DNA from: Agromyces badenianii
GTDB lineage: Bacteria; Actinomycetota; Actinomycetes; Actinomycetales; Microbacteriaceae
NCBI RefSeq assembly: GCF_003070885.1
Contig: NZ_CP028913.1
Location: 806,001-870,000 of the forward strand
DNA: 64,000 nucleotides
Direction of reading: 5' to 3'
The notes under the pieces are model-generated. The model saw only the letters and a program-made list of their open reading frames with translations, searched no databases and was not told where the DNA came from. Positions 1 through 9,580 of this stretch are shown here, one piece after another; the stretch's first letter is position 1, and each line of letters starts with the position of its first letter. The position numbers and the translations under genes were made by a program.

Positions 1-729
1 GTCTGCCTCGTGGCCGATCGCCGAGACGATCGGCGTGGTCGCCGCTGCCGCCGCCCGCACGACGCGTTCATCGCTGAACCCCAGCAGGTTCTGGAAGTCG
101 CCGCCGCCGCGAGCGACGACGATGACCTCGACCTGTGGGTCGGCGTCGAGGCGTTCGATCGCGGCCACGACCTCGGCGACCGTGCGTTCGCCCTGCACGG
201 CGGCGTGCACGACGCGGAACTCGACGGCAGGCCAGCGCAGGCGGGCGTTGCGCAGCACGTCTTTCTCGGCATCGCTGTCTTTGCCGGTGATGAGGCCGAC
301 GACGCCCGGCAGGAACGGCAGCCGGCGCTTGCGTGCGGCATCGAAGAGCCCCTCGGCAGCGAGCTGGGTGCGCAGTCGCTCGAGCCGCTCGAGCAGGTCG
401 CCGAGGCCGACGTGCTTCAGCTCGAACACCTGCATCGACAGCGAGCCGCCCTTGACCCACCAGTTGGGCTTGACGAGCGCGATCACCCGGTCGCCCTGCT
501 TGAACTGCTCGTCGAAGCGCGCCCGCACCGAGGACCACACCTGGAACGACAGGGTCGCCTCGGCATCGAGGTCTTTCAGCTTGCCGTAGACGTTGCCCCC
601 CGAGACGCCCCACTGGGTGATCTCACCCTCGACCCACACCGTGCCGAGGCGGTCGATGTACTGCTTGAGCTTGCCCGAGAGGAGCGCGACCGGCCACGGT
701 GCATCTCGTGTCGCCGGTGCATCCGTCAT
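1..729 (-). CDS. xseA: Exodeoxyribonuclease VII large subunit, N-terminal part (cut by window edge)
   Basis: Catalytic large subunit of exonuclease VII, which degrades single-stranded DNA in the cytoplasm together with XseB. The 243 visible residues begin [14 protein letters not shown] and contain the N-terminal OB-fold ([21 protein letters not shown], then VWSSVRARF) and the start of the nuclease domain ([31 protein letters not shown]). The reading stops at IGHEAD, the conserved family motif, at the edge. The ATG at 729 has a GGGAGG ribosome site just upstream. An in-frame ATG 27 nt further upstream would put that site inside the gene. It is divergent from ispH. xseB would be expected beyond the left edge, which cannot be seen here. 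Confidence 0.93.
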   Translation of the reverse strand, partial: MTDAPATRDAPWPVALLSGKLKQYIDRLGTVWVEGEITQWGVSGGNVYGKLKDLDAEATLSFQVWSSVRARFDEQFKQGDRVIALVKPNWWVKGGSLSMQVFELKHVGLGDLLERLERLRTQLAAEGLFDAARKRRLPFLPGVVGLITGKDSDAEKDVLRNARLRWPAVEFRVVHAAVQGERTVAEVVAAIERLDADPQVEVIVVARGGGDFQNLLGFSDERVVRAAAAATTPIVSAIGHEAD

Positions 730-765
730 CTGGGCCTCCCAGCCGCCCCCCGTCATTCGGCCGCG

Positions 766-771
766 TAGGAT
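766..771 (+). promoter_or_regulatory. -10 box of a leaderless ispH promoter
   Basis: TAGGAT lies 7 nt before the GTG start of ispH and there is no ribosome-binding site between them. This is the same layout seen before several other genes of the window (for example ychF and the ABC-F gene) and implies a transcript that begins at or next to the start codon. Confidence 0.6.
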
Positions 772-778
772 GGGCACC

Positions 779-1858
779 GTGACGAGCACTACGGAAACCC
801 CGCGAATCGGCCTCGGCATGCCCAGAGTTCCGGGCGTGCGCGGCCGGCTCAAGGATAACCCGGTCCCCGGACACAAGCGCGTGCTGCTCGCCGCCCCGCG
901 CGGCTATTGCGCGGGCGTCGATCGTGCGGTGATCGCCGTCGAGAAGGCGCTCGAGCACTACGGAGCGCCGGTCTACGTGCGCAAGCAGATCGTGCACAAC
1001 ATCCACGTGGTCACCGAACTCGAAGCACAGGGTGCGATCTTCGTCGAAGAGGTCGACGAGGTGCCGGCCGGTGCCCACATCGTGTTCAGCGCGCACGGCG
1101 TCTCACCGGCCGTGGTGAACGCCGCCGCCGACCGGGGCCTGCATGCGATCGACGCGACGTGCCCGCTCGTCACGAAGGTGCACCGCGAGGCCGTGCGCTT
1201 CGCGCGCGACGACTTCGAGATCCTGCTTATCGGCCACGAGGGCCACGAAGAGGTCGAGGGCACCGCGGGCGAGGCGCCCGACCACGTCACGATCGTGAAC
1301 AGCCCCGACGACGTCGACAACATCGAGGTGCAAGATCCCGACAAGGTCGTCTGGCTCTCGCAGACGACGCTCTCGGTCGACGAGACCATGGAGACGGTGC
1401 GACGGCTGCGCGAGCGATTCCCGAACCTGCAGGACCCGCCCTCCGACGACATCTGCTACGCCACCCAGAACCGTCAGGTCGCGATCAAGAAGGTCGCCCA
1501 AGACGCCGACCTCGTCATCGTGGTGGGCTCGGCCAACAGCTCGAACAGCGTGCGGCTCGTCGAGGTCGCCCTGGAGTACGGCGCGAAGGCCGCCTACCGG
1601 GTCGACTACGCGAGCGAGGTGCGGCAGGAGTGGCTCGACGGCGTCGAGACGGTCGGCGTGACGAGCGGGGCATCCGTGCCCGAAGGTCTCGTGAAGGAGC
1701 TGCTCGAGGCGCTCGCCGACGCCGGCTACGGCGAGGTCGCCGAGGTCAAGACGGCCGAGGAAGACCTGATGTTCTCGCTGCCGAAGGAGCTGCGCAAAGA
1801 CCTCGCGGGCAAGCCCGACGCACGGGCGCTCGGCGGTCGCGGCAGCGCGCAGCGCTGA
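779..1858 (+). CDS. ispH: 4-hydroxy-3-methylbut-2-enyl diphosphate reductase
   Basis: Last enzyme of the MEP isoprenoid pathway. It reduces HMBPP to IPP and DMAPP with a [4Fe-4S] cluster. 359 aa, normal length for actinobacteria. The three cluster cysteines are visible in their conserved settings: [11 protein letters not shown] near residue 44, [11 protein letters not shown], and [11 protein letters not shown]. The [16 protein letters not shown] and SAHGVSP histidine motifs are also present. A GTG start at 779 is preferred over the ATG at 770 because TAGGAT sits exactly where a leaderless promoter would place the transcript start. The first 30 residues are a non-conserved extension. It is divergent from xseA, a common actinobacterial arrangement. 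Confidence 0.96.
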   Translation: MTSTTETPRIGLGMPRVPGVRGRLKDNPVPGHKRVLLAAPRGYCAGVDRAVIAVEKALEHYGAPVYVRKQIVHNIHVVTELEAQGAIFVEEVDEVPAGAHIVFSAHGVSPAVVNAAADRGLHAIDATCPLVTKVHREAVRFARDDFEILLIGHEGHEEVEGTAGEAPDHVTIVNSPDDVDNIEVQDPDKVVWLSQTTLSVDETMETVRRLRERFPNLQDPPSDDICYATQNRQVAIKKVAQDADLVIVVGSANSSNSVRLVEVALEYGAKAAYRVDYASEVRQEWLDGVETVGVTSGASVPEGLVKELLEALADAGYGEVAEVKTAEEDLMFSLPKELRKDLAGKPDARALGGRGSAQR

Positions 1859-1894
1859 CCCGCGACGGTTGGGCGCGCGAGCGTTCGACGCGCG

Positions 1895-2539
1895 CTATGG
1901 TCGGGCGGGGCTCAGCGACTGCAGGAACAAGGGGTCGCTCGAGAACACGATCATGCCGACGATCAACATCACGACGAACGCCGCGACGCCCGCGAGGAGC
2001 GGGATCCACCATGCCGAGCGGCCGGCGCGCAGGCGCGCACGTGACCAGAGGAGTGCTCCGACCCACAGTGCGAGCTGCAGGGCGATGCCGACGATGATGG
2101 CCGCGGGCGCGACCGGGCCGGGAGTGAACTCGGTTGGCGCGTCGACTCCGAGCATCGACGCCGACAGCTTCGCCGACTCGAGGGCCGTGGCAGGAAGCTG
2201 GAAGAGCACCAGGCTGTTGTAGAGGGCGCCGAACACGCCGATCACGAGCAGCGCGATGCTCCACATGCGGTCGATCGGGCGCGCCGTCGCGGCAACGGCG
2301 CCCTCGGCGGTGCCCGAAGCGGTGGCCTGCCCGGCGGCCGCGGGCTCGACCGGTGCATCGGGAACCGCGACGCGGTCGACCGGTGGCGTCCACGTCCAGC
2401 CCTCGGGGGCGTACTCGCCGTACTGCGGACGAGGCCGCTCGTCGCGCGGCGGCACGGCGGGCGGGTTGCCCGCCCCGCCGTGCGTCGACGCGGCGTCGCC
2501 CGAGTGGTTGGGCGTTCGAGCGGCCTCGTTCTGCGACAT
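1895..2539 (-). CDS. DUF6264-type four-helix membrane protein
   Basis: 214 aa. The first ~85 residues are hydrophilic, proline-rich and probably disordered, and contain RPRPQYGEYAPEGWTWTPP. Four hydrophobic segments follow: about 92-112, 142-164, 178-200 and the stretch ending near FSSDP. The YGEYAPEGW word and the topology match what I know of the Microbacteriaceae DUF6264 family; function is unknown. It starts 7 nt after the fba stop codon, with its ribosome site in the last codons of fba, so the two are very likely co-transcribed. The family name is from memory and not verified. Confidence 0.75.
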   Translation of the reverse strand: MSQNEAARTPNHSGDAASTHGGAGNPPAVPPRDERPRPQYGEYAPEGWTWTPPVDRVAVPDAPVEPAAAGQATASGTAEGAVAATARPIDRMWSIALLVIGVFGALYNSLVLFQLPATALESAKLSASMLGVDAPTEFTPGPVAPAAIIVGIALQLALWVGALLWSRARLRAGRSAWWIPLLAGVAAFVVMLIVGMIVFSSDPLFLQSLSPARP

Positions 2540-2546
2540 CCGTGCC

Positions 2547-3575
<1,029 letters not shown>

Positions 3576-3680
3576 GGTGCTCCTTCGGACGACTGTGGGG
3601 TTGGCGTCGAGTCTACCGACTTGGCGAGGGCGCCTCAGGTGTGGGATGTCACGGGCGCGACGTCGCGGCAGGATGGACGG

Positions 3681-4694
3681 ATGCCGATCGATCCGCTGCG
3701 CCTCGTCGAACTCGGACTCGTCGACGGCTTCCGCCGTGCCGCGGCGCTCGCGGCGCACGCGGCGTCGCCCCTCGTCGGTTCGGGTGACGGCCACGGCCTC
3801 GACGGACTCGCGGTTCGGGCACTGCGCGCCGCACTCGGCGAACTCGACGTCAATGGGGTCGTCGTCGTCGGCGAGGGCGAGAAGGACGAAGCACCGATGC
3901 TCTGGGTGGGGGAGCGGTTCGGCCGAGGCATCCGGCCGGGCGGTGCCCCGGGTCTCGACTCGCGCGCCGACGCGGAGGCGGCCACCGCACCGCGGCTCGA
4001 CCTCGCCGTCGACCCGATCGACGGAACCCGGCTCGCCGCGGCCGGAGCGCCCGGCGCGATGGTCGTGCTCGCCGTCGCGCCGCGCGGTTCGCTCGCCGCA
4101 CTCGGCACGGCCCACTACCTCGAGAAGCACGTGACCTGGCTCCCGGATGCCCCGGCCGGCGCCTCGACCGGCGAACTCGTCGCCCGCATCGCGGCGGCTC
4201 GAGGCGTGCCGGCGCACGAGGTGCGCGTCGCCGTGCAGGAGCGGCCGAGGAACGCGCGATTCGTCGCCGAGGCGCGGGCTGCGGGGGCATCCGTCGAGCT
4301 CTTCGTGCACGGCGACGTGGAGCGGAGCCTGCGCGCCGCCGGGCGCGACCCGGGGCCCGACCTCGTCTCGGGCATCGGCGGGGCGCCCGAAGGAGTGCTG
4401 ACCGCTGCGGCGGTGCGGGCGCTCGGCGGCTCGATGTGGGCACGACTCGCACCGCAGTCGGGTGCCGAGCGCGAGCGTCTCGTCGAGGGAGGCCTCGATC
4501 TCGACCGGGTCTGGCGGCTGACCGAGCTGTGCGGCGCACCAGCGTGGGTGTTCCTCGCCGCGCTGACCGGGTGTGCACCCGGCGGCGCGGCCATGCCGGG
4601 AGTCCGGGTCGCCGCCGATGGCGGTGCAGCGGTCAGCATCTGGCACGCCGGCCCGGGTGTCGACCCGAAGATCGGCGAGTGGCGACTCCCGTGA
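3681..4694 (+). CDS. Divergent GlpX-like class II fructose-1,6-bisphosphatase paralogue
   Basis: 337 aa, similar along its whole length to the canonical GlpX encoded 143 bp downstream. It keeps GEGEKDEAPML, DPIDGT, VQERPRN, GIGGAPEG and GG.M..RLAP. It differs at positions normally conserved: the N-terminal GRGDK motif reads GSGDG, the DGDV loop reads HGDV, an extra Gly/Ala-rich insertion precedes the DPIDGT block, and the C-terminal RTESIVLRG..GTIR block is replaced by a different tail (HAGPGVDPKIGEW). Metal ligands seem to be kept, but phosphate contacts may not be. The ATG at 3681 follows CAGGAT by 9 nt without a ribosome site, so it is probably leaderless. It may be an FBPase of altered specificity or another sugar phosphatase. 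Confidence 0.8.
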   Translation: MPIDPLRLVELGLVDGFRRAAALAAHAASPLVGSGDGHGLDGLAVRALRAALGELDVNGVVVVGEGEKDEAPMLWVGERFGRGIRPGGAPGLDSRADAEAATAPRLDLAVDPIDGTRLAAAGAPGAMVVLAVAPRGSLAALGTAHYLEKHVTWLPDAPAGASTGELVARIAAARGVPAHEVRVAVQERPRNARFVAEARAAGASVELFVHGDVERSLRAAGRDPGPDLVSGIGGAPEGVLTAAAVRALGGSMWARLAPQSGAERERLVEGGLDLDRVWRLTELCGAPAWVFLAALTGCAPGGAAMPGVRVAADGGAAVSIWHAGPGVDPKIGEWRLP

Positions 4695-4704
4695 ACGCCG
4701 GGTT

Positions 4705-4720
4705 AAGAATGCACATTCTT
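4705..4720. promoter_or_regulatory. Perfect inverted repeat upstream of glpX
   Basis: AAGAATG-CA-CATTCTT, 7-bp perfect arms with a 2-bp spacer, is AT-rich in a roughly 70% GC setting. It lies 118 bp before the canonical glpX start and 11 bp after the stop of the paralogue. No run of T follows, so it looks more like an operator for a dimeric regulator than a terminator. The regulator is unknown. Confidence 0.45.
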
Positions 4721-4837
4721 TCACCGCTTCGCCCCTGAAAGCGGGCGAGAATCGGGCGGACGCTGCCTAGGCTTGGAGATGATCGTTCAAGGCCGGTCTC
4801 GACTGACCGGCCGCACTAGCGTCCGGGAGGACCCTCG

Positions 4838-5839
4838 ATGGTGAGCACCGATACGGCAGCCCTCTACCTGCACCCCGACCGCAACATCGCACTCGAACTC
4901 GTGCGGGCCACCGAGGCTGCGGCGATCAGGTCGTCCCCGTGGATCGGCCGCGGCGACAAGCTCGGCGCCGACGGTGCGGCCGTCGACGCCATGCGCGCCT
5001 TCCTCGGCACGGTGAACTTCGACGGTGTCGTCGTGATCGGCGAGGGCGAGAAAGATGCCGCGCCGATGCTCTTCAACGGCGAGCGGGTCGGCAACGGCCG
5101 GGGCCCCGCGTGCGACATCGCCGTCGATCCGATCGACGGCACCTCGCTGACGGCGGCCGGGCGTCAGAACGCCCTCTCGGTGATCGCCGTCTCCGACCGC
5201 GGCTCCATGCTCGACGCGTCATCCGTCTTCTACATGGACAAGATCGTGACGGATGCCTCGGGCATCGGCGTCGTCGACATCCGCAAGCCCATCGGCGAGA
5301 ACCTGCGCGCACTCGCCGCGGCCAAGGGCAAGCAGATCGGCGAGATGCGCGTTGCCGTACTCAACCGCCCGCGCCACGAGCAGCTGATCGCCGACATCCG
5401 CGCCGCGGGCGCCGGTACCCGCCTGATCAGCGACGGCGACGTCGCGGGCGGCATCAACGCGGCGCGCTACGACTCGCGCATCGACATGTGCGTCGGCATC
5501 GGAGGCAGCCCCGAGGGCATCACCACCGCGTGTGCGATCAAGGCGCTCGGCGGGTTCATGCAGGGGCGCCTCGCGCCGAACGACGACGCCGAGCGGGCGC
5601 GCGGCGAGGCGGCCGGTCTCGACTGCGACCAGGTCTACGAACTCGACGACCTCGTGAAGGGCGACAACACCTTCTTCGTCGCGACGGGGGTCACCGACGG
5701 CGAGCTCGTCGACGGCGTCTCGCGCAAGGGGCCGATCATCCGCACGGAGTCGATCGTGCTGCGCGGCAAGTCGGGCACGATCCGGCGCGTGCTTGCCGAT
5801 CACCTCGCCGAGAAGTGGCTCGTCGACGACCTGCTCTGA
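4838..5839 (+). CDS. glpX: Class II fructose-1,6-bisphosphatase GlpX
   Basis: Gluconeogenic phosphatase that hydrolyses fructose 1,6-bisphosphate to fructose 6-phosphate. 333 aa with the full set of family motifs: WIGRGDKLGADGAAVDAM, GEGEKDAAPMLFNGE, DPIDGTSL, FYMDKI, LNRPRH, SDGDVAGGI, GIGGSPEGITTACA, and the C-terminal RTESIVLRGKSGTIR. The ATG at 4838 is preceded by GGGAGG with good spacing, unlike its leaderless paralogue, which suggests separate control. The palindrome at 4705-4720 is the most obvious candidate operator. Its neighbours fba and the glpX paralogue make this a gluconeogenesis cluster. Confidence 0.96.
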   Translation: MVSTDTAALYLHPDRNIALELVRATEAAAIRSSPWIGRGDKLGADGAAVDAMRAFLGTVNFDGVVVIGEGEKDAAPMLFNGERVGNGRGPACDIAVDPIDGTSLTAAGRQNALSVIAVSDRGSMLDASSVFYMDKIVTDASGIGVVDIRKPIGENLRALAAAKGKQIGEMRVAVLNRPRHEQLIADIRAAGAGTRLISDGDVAGGINAARYDSRIDMCVGIGGSPEGITTACAIKALGGFMQGRLAPNDDAERARGEAAGLDCDQVYELDDLVKGDNTFFVATGVTDGELVDGVSRKGPIIRTESIVLRGKSGTIRRVLADHLAEKWLVDDLL

Positions 5840-5849
5840 GACCGGCGGT

Positions 5850-5915
5850 GCCGTGACGCGCTTGCCGTGACGCGGTCGCCGTGACGTGGTCGCTGTACGC
5901 GCTTGCCGTGACGCG
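5850..5915. repeat. Short imperfect tandem repeats
   Basis: GCCGTGACGCG occurs at 5850, 5864 and 5905, and as GCCGTGACGTG at 5878. The intervening CGCTTGCC-like words are also repeated. It fills the gap between glpX and the MFS gene. There is no plausible coding content. Confidence 0.6.
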
Positions 5916-5962
5916 GCGCCTCGGGTGGTGCGCTTGTCGGTGGCCCGCGCCATGATGGACGG

Positions 5963-7342
5963 ATGACCAGCGCCGACCGGTTGCCGCGCGCGCTCCGACC
6001 GTTCGGGTCGAGCCAGTACCGCCTGCTTACGGCGGCTCTCGCCGCGTCCCTCCTGAGCGCCGGCGCCTGGATCGTCTCCGCCGTCTGGCAGGTCGTCGAG
6101 CTCGGCGGCACGCCCGTCGACCTCTCGTTCGTCGCGGTCGGCTCGAGTCTCGGACTCGTGCTCGCGGTGCTCTTCGGCGGGGTCGCCGCCGACCGCATTC
6201 CCCAGCGCCGCATCCTGCTGACCGTCGAGATCGTGCGAGGGGTCGGGTTCTCGGTCGCGGCGATGCTCGCGGTCACGGGACTCATCGAGGTATGGCACAT
6301 CGCCGTCATCTCGTTCGTGCTCGGCGTGGCCGACGGGTTCTTCTACCCCGCGTACTCCGCCTGGCTGCCCGCGATCCTGCCCGAGTCGCAGCTGCTGGCC
6401 GCCAACGGCATCGAGGGAGTGCTGCGGCCCTCGGTGATGAACGCGGCGGGCCCGGCCGTCGCGAGCGCACTCATCGCGGTGCAGGGGCCGTGGCTCGCGT
6501 TCGCCGCGGTCGCAGGGCTGCAGGTCGTCGCCGCGGTGGTGCTCGGCGTCATGCGCACGACGCCGGTGCGGCGAGTGCTCGACGGGCCGGCGGTGCATCC
6601 GGTGCGACAGACGTTCATCGACCTGCGCGACGGATTCGCCTACCTGCTGCGCACGAAGTGGCTCTTCGCGACGCTCGTGTTCTCGATCCTGCTGGTGTTC
6701 GTCATCATGGGGCCGATCGAGGTGCTCCTGCCGTTTGCGGTGAAAGACCAGACCGGCGGCGGGGCCGGTGCCTTCGCGCTCGCGCTCGCCGCGTTCGGCG
6801 TGGGCGGCGCGATCGGCTCGCTCGCCGTCGCCTCGATGCGGCTGCCACGCCGGTACCTCACGCTGATGATCCTGGCGTGGGGGTTCGGATGCCTCCCGCT
6901 CGCGATCATCGGGTTCACCTCGTGGCTCTGGGTGATGATCGTGGCCCTCTTCATCTGCGGACTCCTGTTCTCCGGCGCGAGCGTCGTGTGGGGCACGCTG
7001 CTGCAGCGGCGTGTGCCTCCTGCGATGCTCGGCCGGGTGTCGAGCCTCGACTTCTTCGTCTCGCTCGCGCTCATGCCGATCTCGATGGCCGTGGCCGGCC
7101 CCGTCGGCGAATGGATCGGCATCGCACCGGCCTTTCTCATCGCCGGCCTCGTCTCGCCGGTGCTCGCGATCGCGACACTCGCGTTCGCCCGCCTCGGCAG
7201 AGACGAGATCGCGCATCCGCTCGATGCGATGCTCGACGCCGAGCCGGTGACCGGAGCAGAGGCCGCAGCCGGATTCGATCCGCCGGTCGACGAGCCGCAC
7301 GTGGCCGAGCTCGGCTCGCGCGAAGACCCCGAACCCCGATAG
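5963..7342 (+). CDS. MFS transporter, EntS/MFS_3-like
   Basis: 459 aa with about 11-12 hydrophobic helices from residue ~22 to ~410. The A-motif region GVAADRIPQRR lies between helices 2 and 3, there is a long central loop near 200-215, and an acidic, proline-containing cytoplasmic tail closes the protein (ending REDPEPR). The pattern is that of the MFS_3 group of exporters, which includes the enterobactin exporter EntS and macrolide efflux proteins; the substrate is unknown. The ATG follows the motif CATGATGGACGG, nearly the same context as the glpX paralogue start (CAGGATGGACGG), so it is probably leaderless. No siderophore genes are nearby. Confidence 0.85.
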   Translation: MTSADRLPRALRPFGSSQYRLLTAALAASLLSAGAWIVSAVWQVVELGGTPVDLSFVAVGSSLGLVLAVLFGGVAADRIPQRRILLTVEIVRGVGFSVAAMLAVTGLIEVWHIAVISFVLGVADGFFYPAYSAWLPAILPESQLLAANGIEGVLRPSVMNAAGPAVASALIAVQGPWLAFAAVAGLQVVAAVVLGVMRTTPVRRVLDGPAVHPVRQTFIDLRDGFAYLLRTKWLFATLVFSILLVFVIMGPIEVLLPFAVKDQTGGGAGAFALALAAFGVGGAIGSLAVASMRLPRRYLTLMILAWGFGCLPLAIIGFTSWLWVMIVALFICGLLFSGASVVWGTLLQRRVPPAMLGRVSSLDFFVSLALMPISMAVAGPVGEWIGIAPAFLIAGLVSPVLAIATLAFARLGRDEIAHPLDAMLDAEPVTGAEAAAGFDPPVDEPHVAELGSREDPEPR

Positions 7343-7423
7343 CCACTGCTCGACCCGTTTGGATGACGCTTCGGTTACCCATTCGGAACGGACTGGTGTT
7401 CTCCGAGTGAACGAGCTGAGAAT

Positions 7424-7440
7424 GACCCCAAATCGGGGTC
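7424..7440. promoter_or_regulatory. Inverted repeat before the SIS-domain gene
   Basis: GACCCC-AAATC-GGGGTC, 6-bp perfect arms. It lies 82 nt after the MFS stop and 67 nt before the next start. With no T run it could be a weak terminator or an operator; the sequence alone does not decide. Confidence 0.3.
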
Positions 7441-7506
7441 GTGCGTGGGGTGTCGCTGTCGTCGCCGCCGCCCACGACCGGGCACGATTGCATCGGAAGG
7501 GGTGAC

Positions 7507-8139
7507 ATGGCGACAGGCGCTCCCGGGAGTCCTCATGAGGGGTACGACGCGCGAGTTCAGCGGCGCTCGGCGCAGCTGCTGAAGCGGCGCGTCGTCGAGC
7601 AGGAGCGTGAGCGATATCTCGCCGCCCTCGACTGGGCTCGTGACGACGGTTCGTTCGAGCGGATCGCCGCGCTGATCGTGGCGTCGCGTCGCCGGTTCAT
7701 CCTCGGCACGGCCAAGTCGTTCACCTACGCCTCATTGCTCGCGATCGAACTGAGCGCGGGGCTCGCGAACGTCTCGCTCATCGATGGCACCATCGTGAGG
7801 CCGCTCGACGTGCTGAGCGATGTGCGCTCGACGGACGTGCTCGTGGCGATCTCGCTCTCGCGCTACCGCAAGTACACGGTCGACATCGCACGGCGATTCG
7901 CCGAAGCCGGCGGCACGGTCATCGTCATCACCGATTCACCCGATGCGCCGCTCAGTTCCGTGGCGCAGGAGCGGTTGATCGTCAACACCGAGAGCGCGTC
8001 GTTCGCGAATTCGCCCACGACGGTCGCGCTCGTCATCCACCTGCTCGTCACCCTGACGACGGCCAGCGCGAAGGGCGCGGGTCGGCGCCTGCAGGAACGT
8101 GATCGGCTGAGCGAGAGCCTCGACCTGTACTACGACTGA
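7507..8139 (+). CDS. MurR/RpiR-type SIS-domain protein lacking the HTH domain
   Basis: 210 aa. Residues ~55-185 form a sugar-isomerase (SIS) domain as found at the C terminus of RpiR/MurR regulators: RRRFILGTAKSFTYASLLAIEL, DVLVAISLSRYRKYTVDIARRF, and VIVITDSPDAPLS. The ~75-residue RpiR winged-helix domain is absent; only a basic, charged stretch of ~50 residues precedes the SIS fold. The ATG at 7507 has a strong GGAAGGGG ribosome site. It probably binds a phosphosugar. It may act through another protein or have lost regulation. No sugar-use genes are adjacent. Confidence 0.75.
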   Translation: MATGAPGSPHEGYDARVQRRSAQLLKRRVVEQERERYLAALDWARDDGSFERIAALIVASRRRFILGTAKSFTYASLLAIELSAGLANVSLIDGTIVRPLDVLSDVRSTDVLVAISLSRYRKYTVDIARRFAEAGGTVIVITDSPDAPLSSVAQERLIVNTESASFANSPTTVALVIHLLVTLTTASAKGAGRRLQERDRLSESLDLYYD

Positions 8140-8163
8140 CCGAGCGGTCTCGATCGTGTCGGC

Positions 8164-9525
8164 TCAGTCGTCGGCGCCATCGGGCGTCTCGAGCTGCCGG
8201 CGCAGTTCGGGGTCGAGGTCGGCGCCCGTGGTGGAGACGAGCTCGAACGCCGTGAGTTCGCGCGGCGCCTCTTCGATGCCCTGGAGCGGCGCCAGCACCT
8301 TCGACTCGTCGAGCGCGCCGAGCTTGCGCGCCGTCGGCAGCACCTGACGTTCGAGGGAGCCGACGAAGGAATTGTAATCTTTCACGCTGCGCTCGATGGT
8401 GCGGCCGAGCTTCTCGATGTGGCTCGCCGTGGTCGACAGGCGCGAGTAGAGCTCGCGGCTGAGGTCGAACAGGGTCTTCGCCTCGTTGGTCAGCACGTCT
8501 TGCTGCCATGAGAACGCGACCGTCTTCAGCACCGACCACAGCGTGACCGGTGAAGCGAGGGCGACCCGCTTCGAGAAGGCGAACTCCATGAGGCTCGGGT
8601 CGGTCTCGAGCGCCGCCGAGACGAGCGACTCGCTCGGGATGAAGGCGATCACGAGCTCGGGGGAGGCGTCGAGGCCGTTCCAGTACCCCTTCGAGCCGAG
8701 CGCCGTGACGTGGGCGCGCACGGCCGCGACGTGCTGCTTGAGGAAATCGACCCGCTTCGCGGCATCTGCGCCGCTCGCCGTCGCAGGGATCTGGCTCGCC
8801 TCGAGGTACGCGGTGAACGGCACCTTCGCGTCGACCGCGATCGACTTGCCGCCGGGCAGGCGCACGACCATGTCGGGGCGGCCGGCGCCGGAATCGCTCG
8901 AGATGCTCGACTGCAGGTCGAAGTCGACTCGTTCGATGAGGCCGGCGGCCCCGACCACGCTGCGAAGCTGAGTCTCACCCCAGACACCTCGAGTGCTGTT
9001 GGAGCGCAGCGCCGACGCGAGCGACTCCGCCGTGGCCCGAAGCCGCTCTTCGGACTCGGCGGCGGACTTCAGCTGCTGGGCGAGCTCACCGTGCTGAAGG
9101 CTGCGCTGGGACTCGAGCTGGGTGACCTTGGACTGCATGTCGCTGAGCGTCTGCTTGACCGGGGCGAGCGCCTGCAGCACCCGGCTCTCGGCGGCATCGC
9201 GAGTCTCACGCGCCTGCACCTCGGCACGCTGGCGCTCGACCAGCTCGCGGTACTGCTGCTGCGCGAGCACGATCTGCTCGCGCAATGCCTCGGCCGTGGC
9301 CTGCGTCGAGGCGAGTTCTTCACGCAGCACCGCCTTGGCCGCCTCTTCGCCGACGCGCACCTCGGCGAGCCTCGCCTGCATGCGGGCTTCGACGAGCGCG
9401 GGGTCTTCGGCGACCGGCGCCTCGACGGAGGCCTGCGCGGCACGGCGCTGCAGCACGAGCGCCGCCACGAGCGCGCCGAGGGCGATGCCGACGAGGAGGC
9501 CGGTGACGAGGGCGAGGATGTCCAT
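8164..9525 (-). CDS. rmuC: DNA recombination protein RmuC
   Basis: 453 aa. An N-terminal membrane anchor (residues 4-25, LALVTGLLVGIALGALVAALVLQ) is followed by a long Gln/Glu/Arg-rich coiled coil (about 40-170) and the RmuC domain with GVWGETQLRSVVGAAGL, PDMVVRLPGGKSIAVDAKVPFTAYLEA, ELVIAFIPSE, and VTLWSVLKTVAFSWQQ. The PD-(D/E)XK-type residues D and K appear in the GRPDMVV/VDAK blocks. The family limits inversions at short inverted repeats, probably as a nuclease. An upstream in-frame start at 9612 is rejected because the extra 29 residues are low-quality sequence. The start used is the ATG at 9525. Confidence 0.93.
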   Translation of the reverse strand: MDILALVTGLLVGIALGALVAALVLQRRAAQASVEAPVAEDPALVEARMQARLAEVRVGEEAAKAVLREELASTQATAEALREQIVLAQQQYRELVERQRAEVQARETRDAAESRVLQALAPVKQTLSDMQSKVTQLESQRSLQHGELAQQLKSAAESEERLRATAESLASALRSNSTRGVWGETQLRSVVGAAGLIERVDFDLQSSISSDSGAGRPDMVVRLPGGKSIAVDAKVPFTAYLEASQIPATASGADAAKRVDFLKQHVAAVRAHVTALGSKGYWNGLDASPELVIAFIPSESLVSAALETDPSLMEFAFSKRVALASPVTLWSVLKTVAFSWQQDVLTNEAKTLFDLSRELYSRLSTTASHIEKLGRTIERSVKDYNSFVGSLERQVLPTARKLGALDESKVLAPLQGIEEAPRELTAFELVSTTGADLDPELRRQLETPDGADD

Positions 9526-9580
9526 GCCGACAGTGTCGCAGGGGCCGCCGACATCGGCGGGTCGATGCGTCGGCGGGCCG

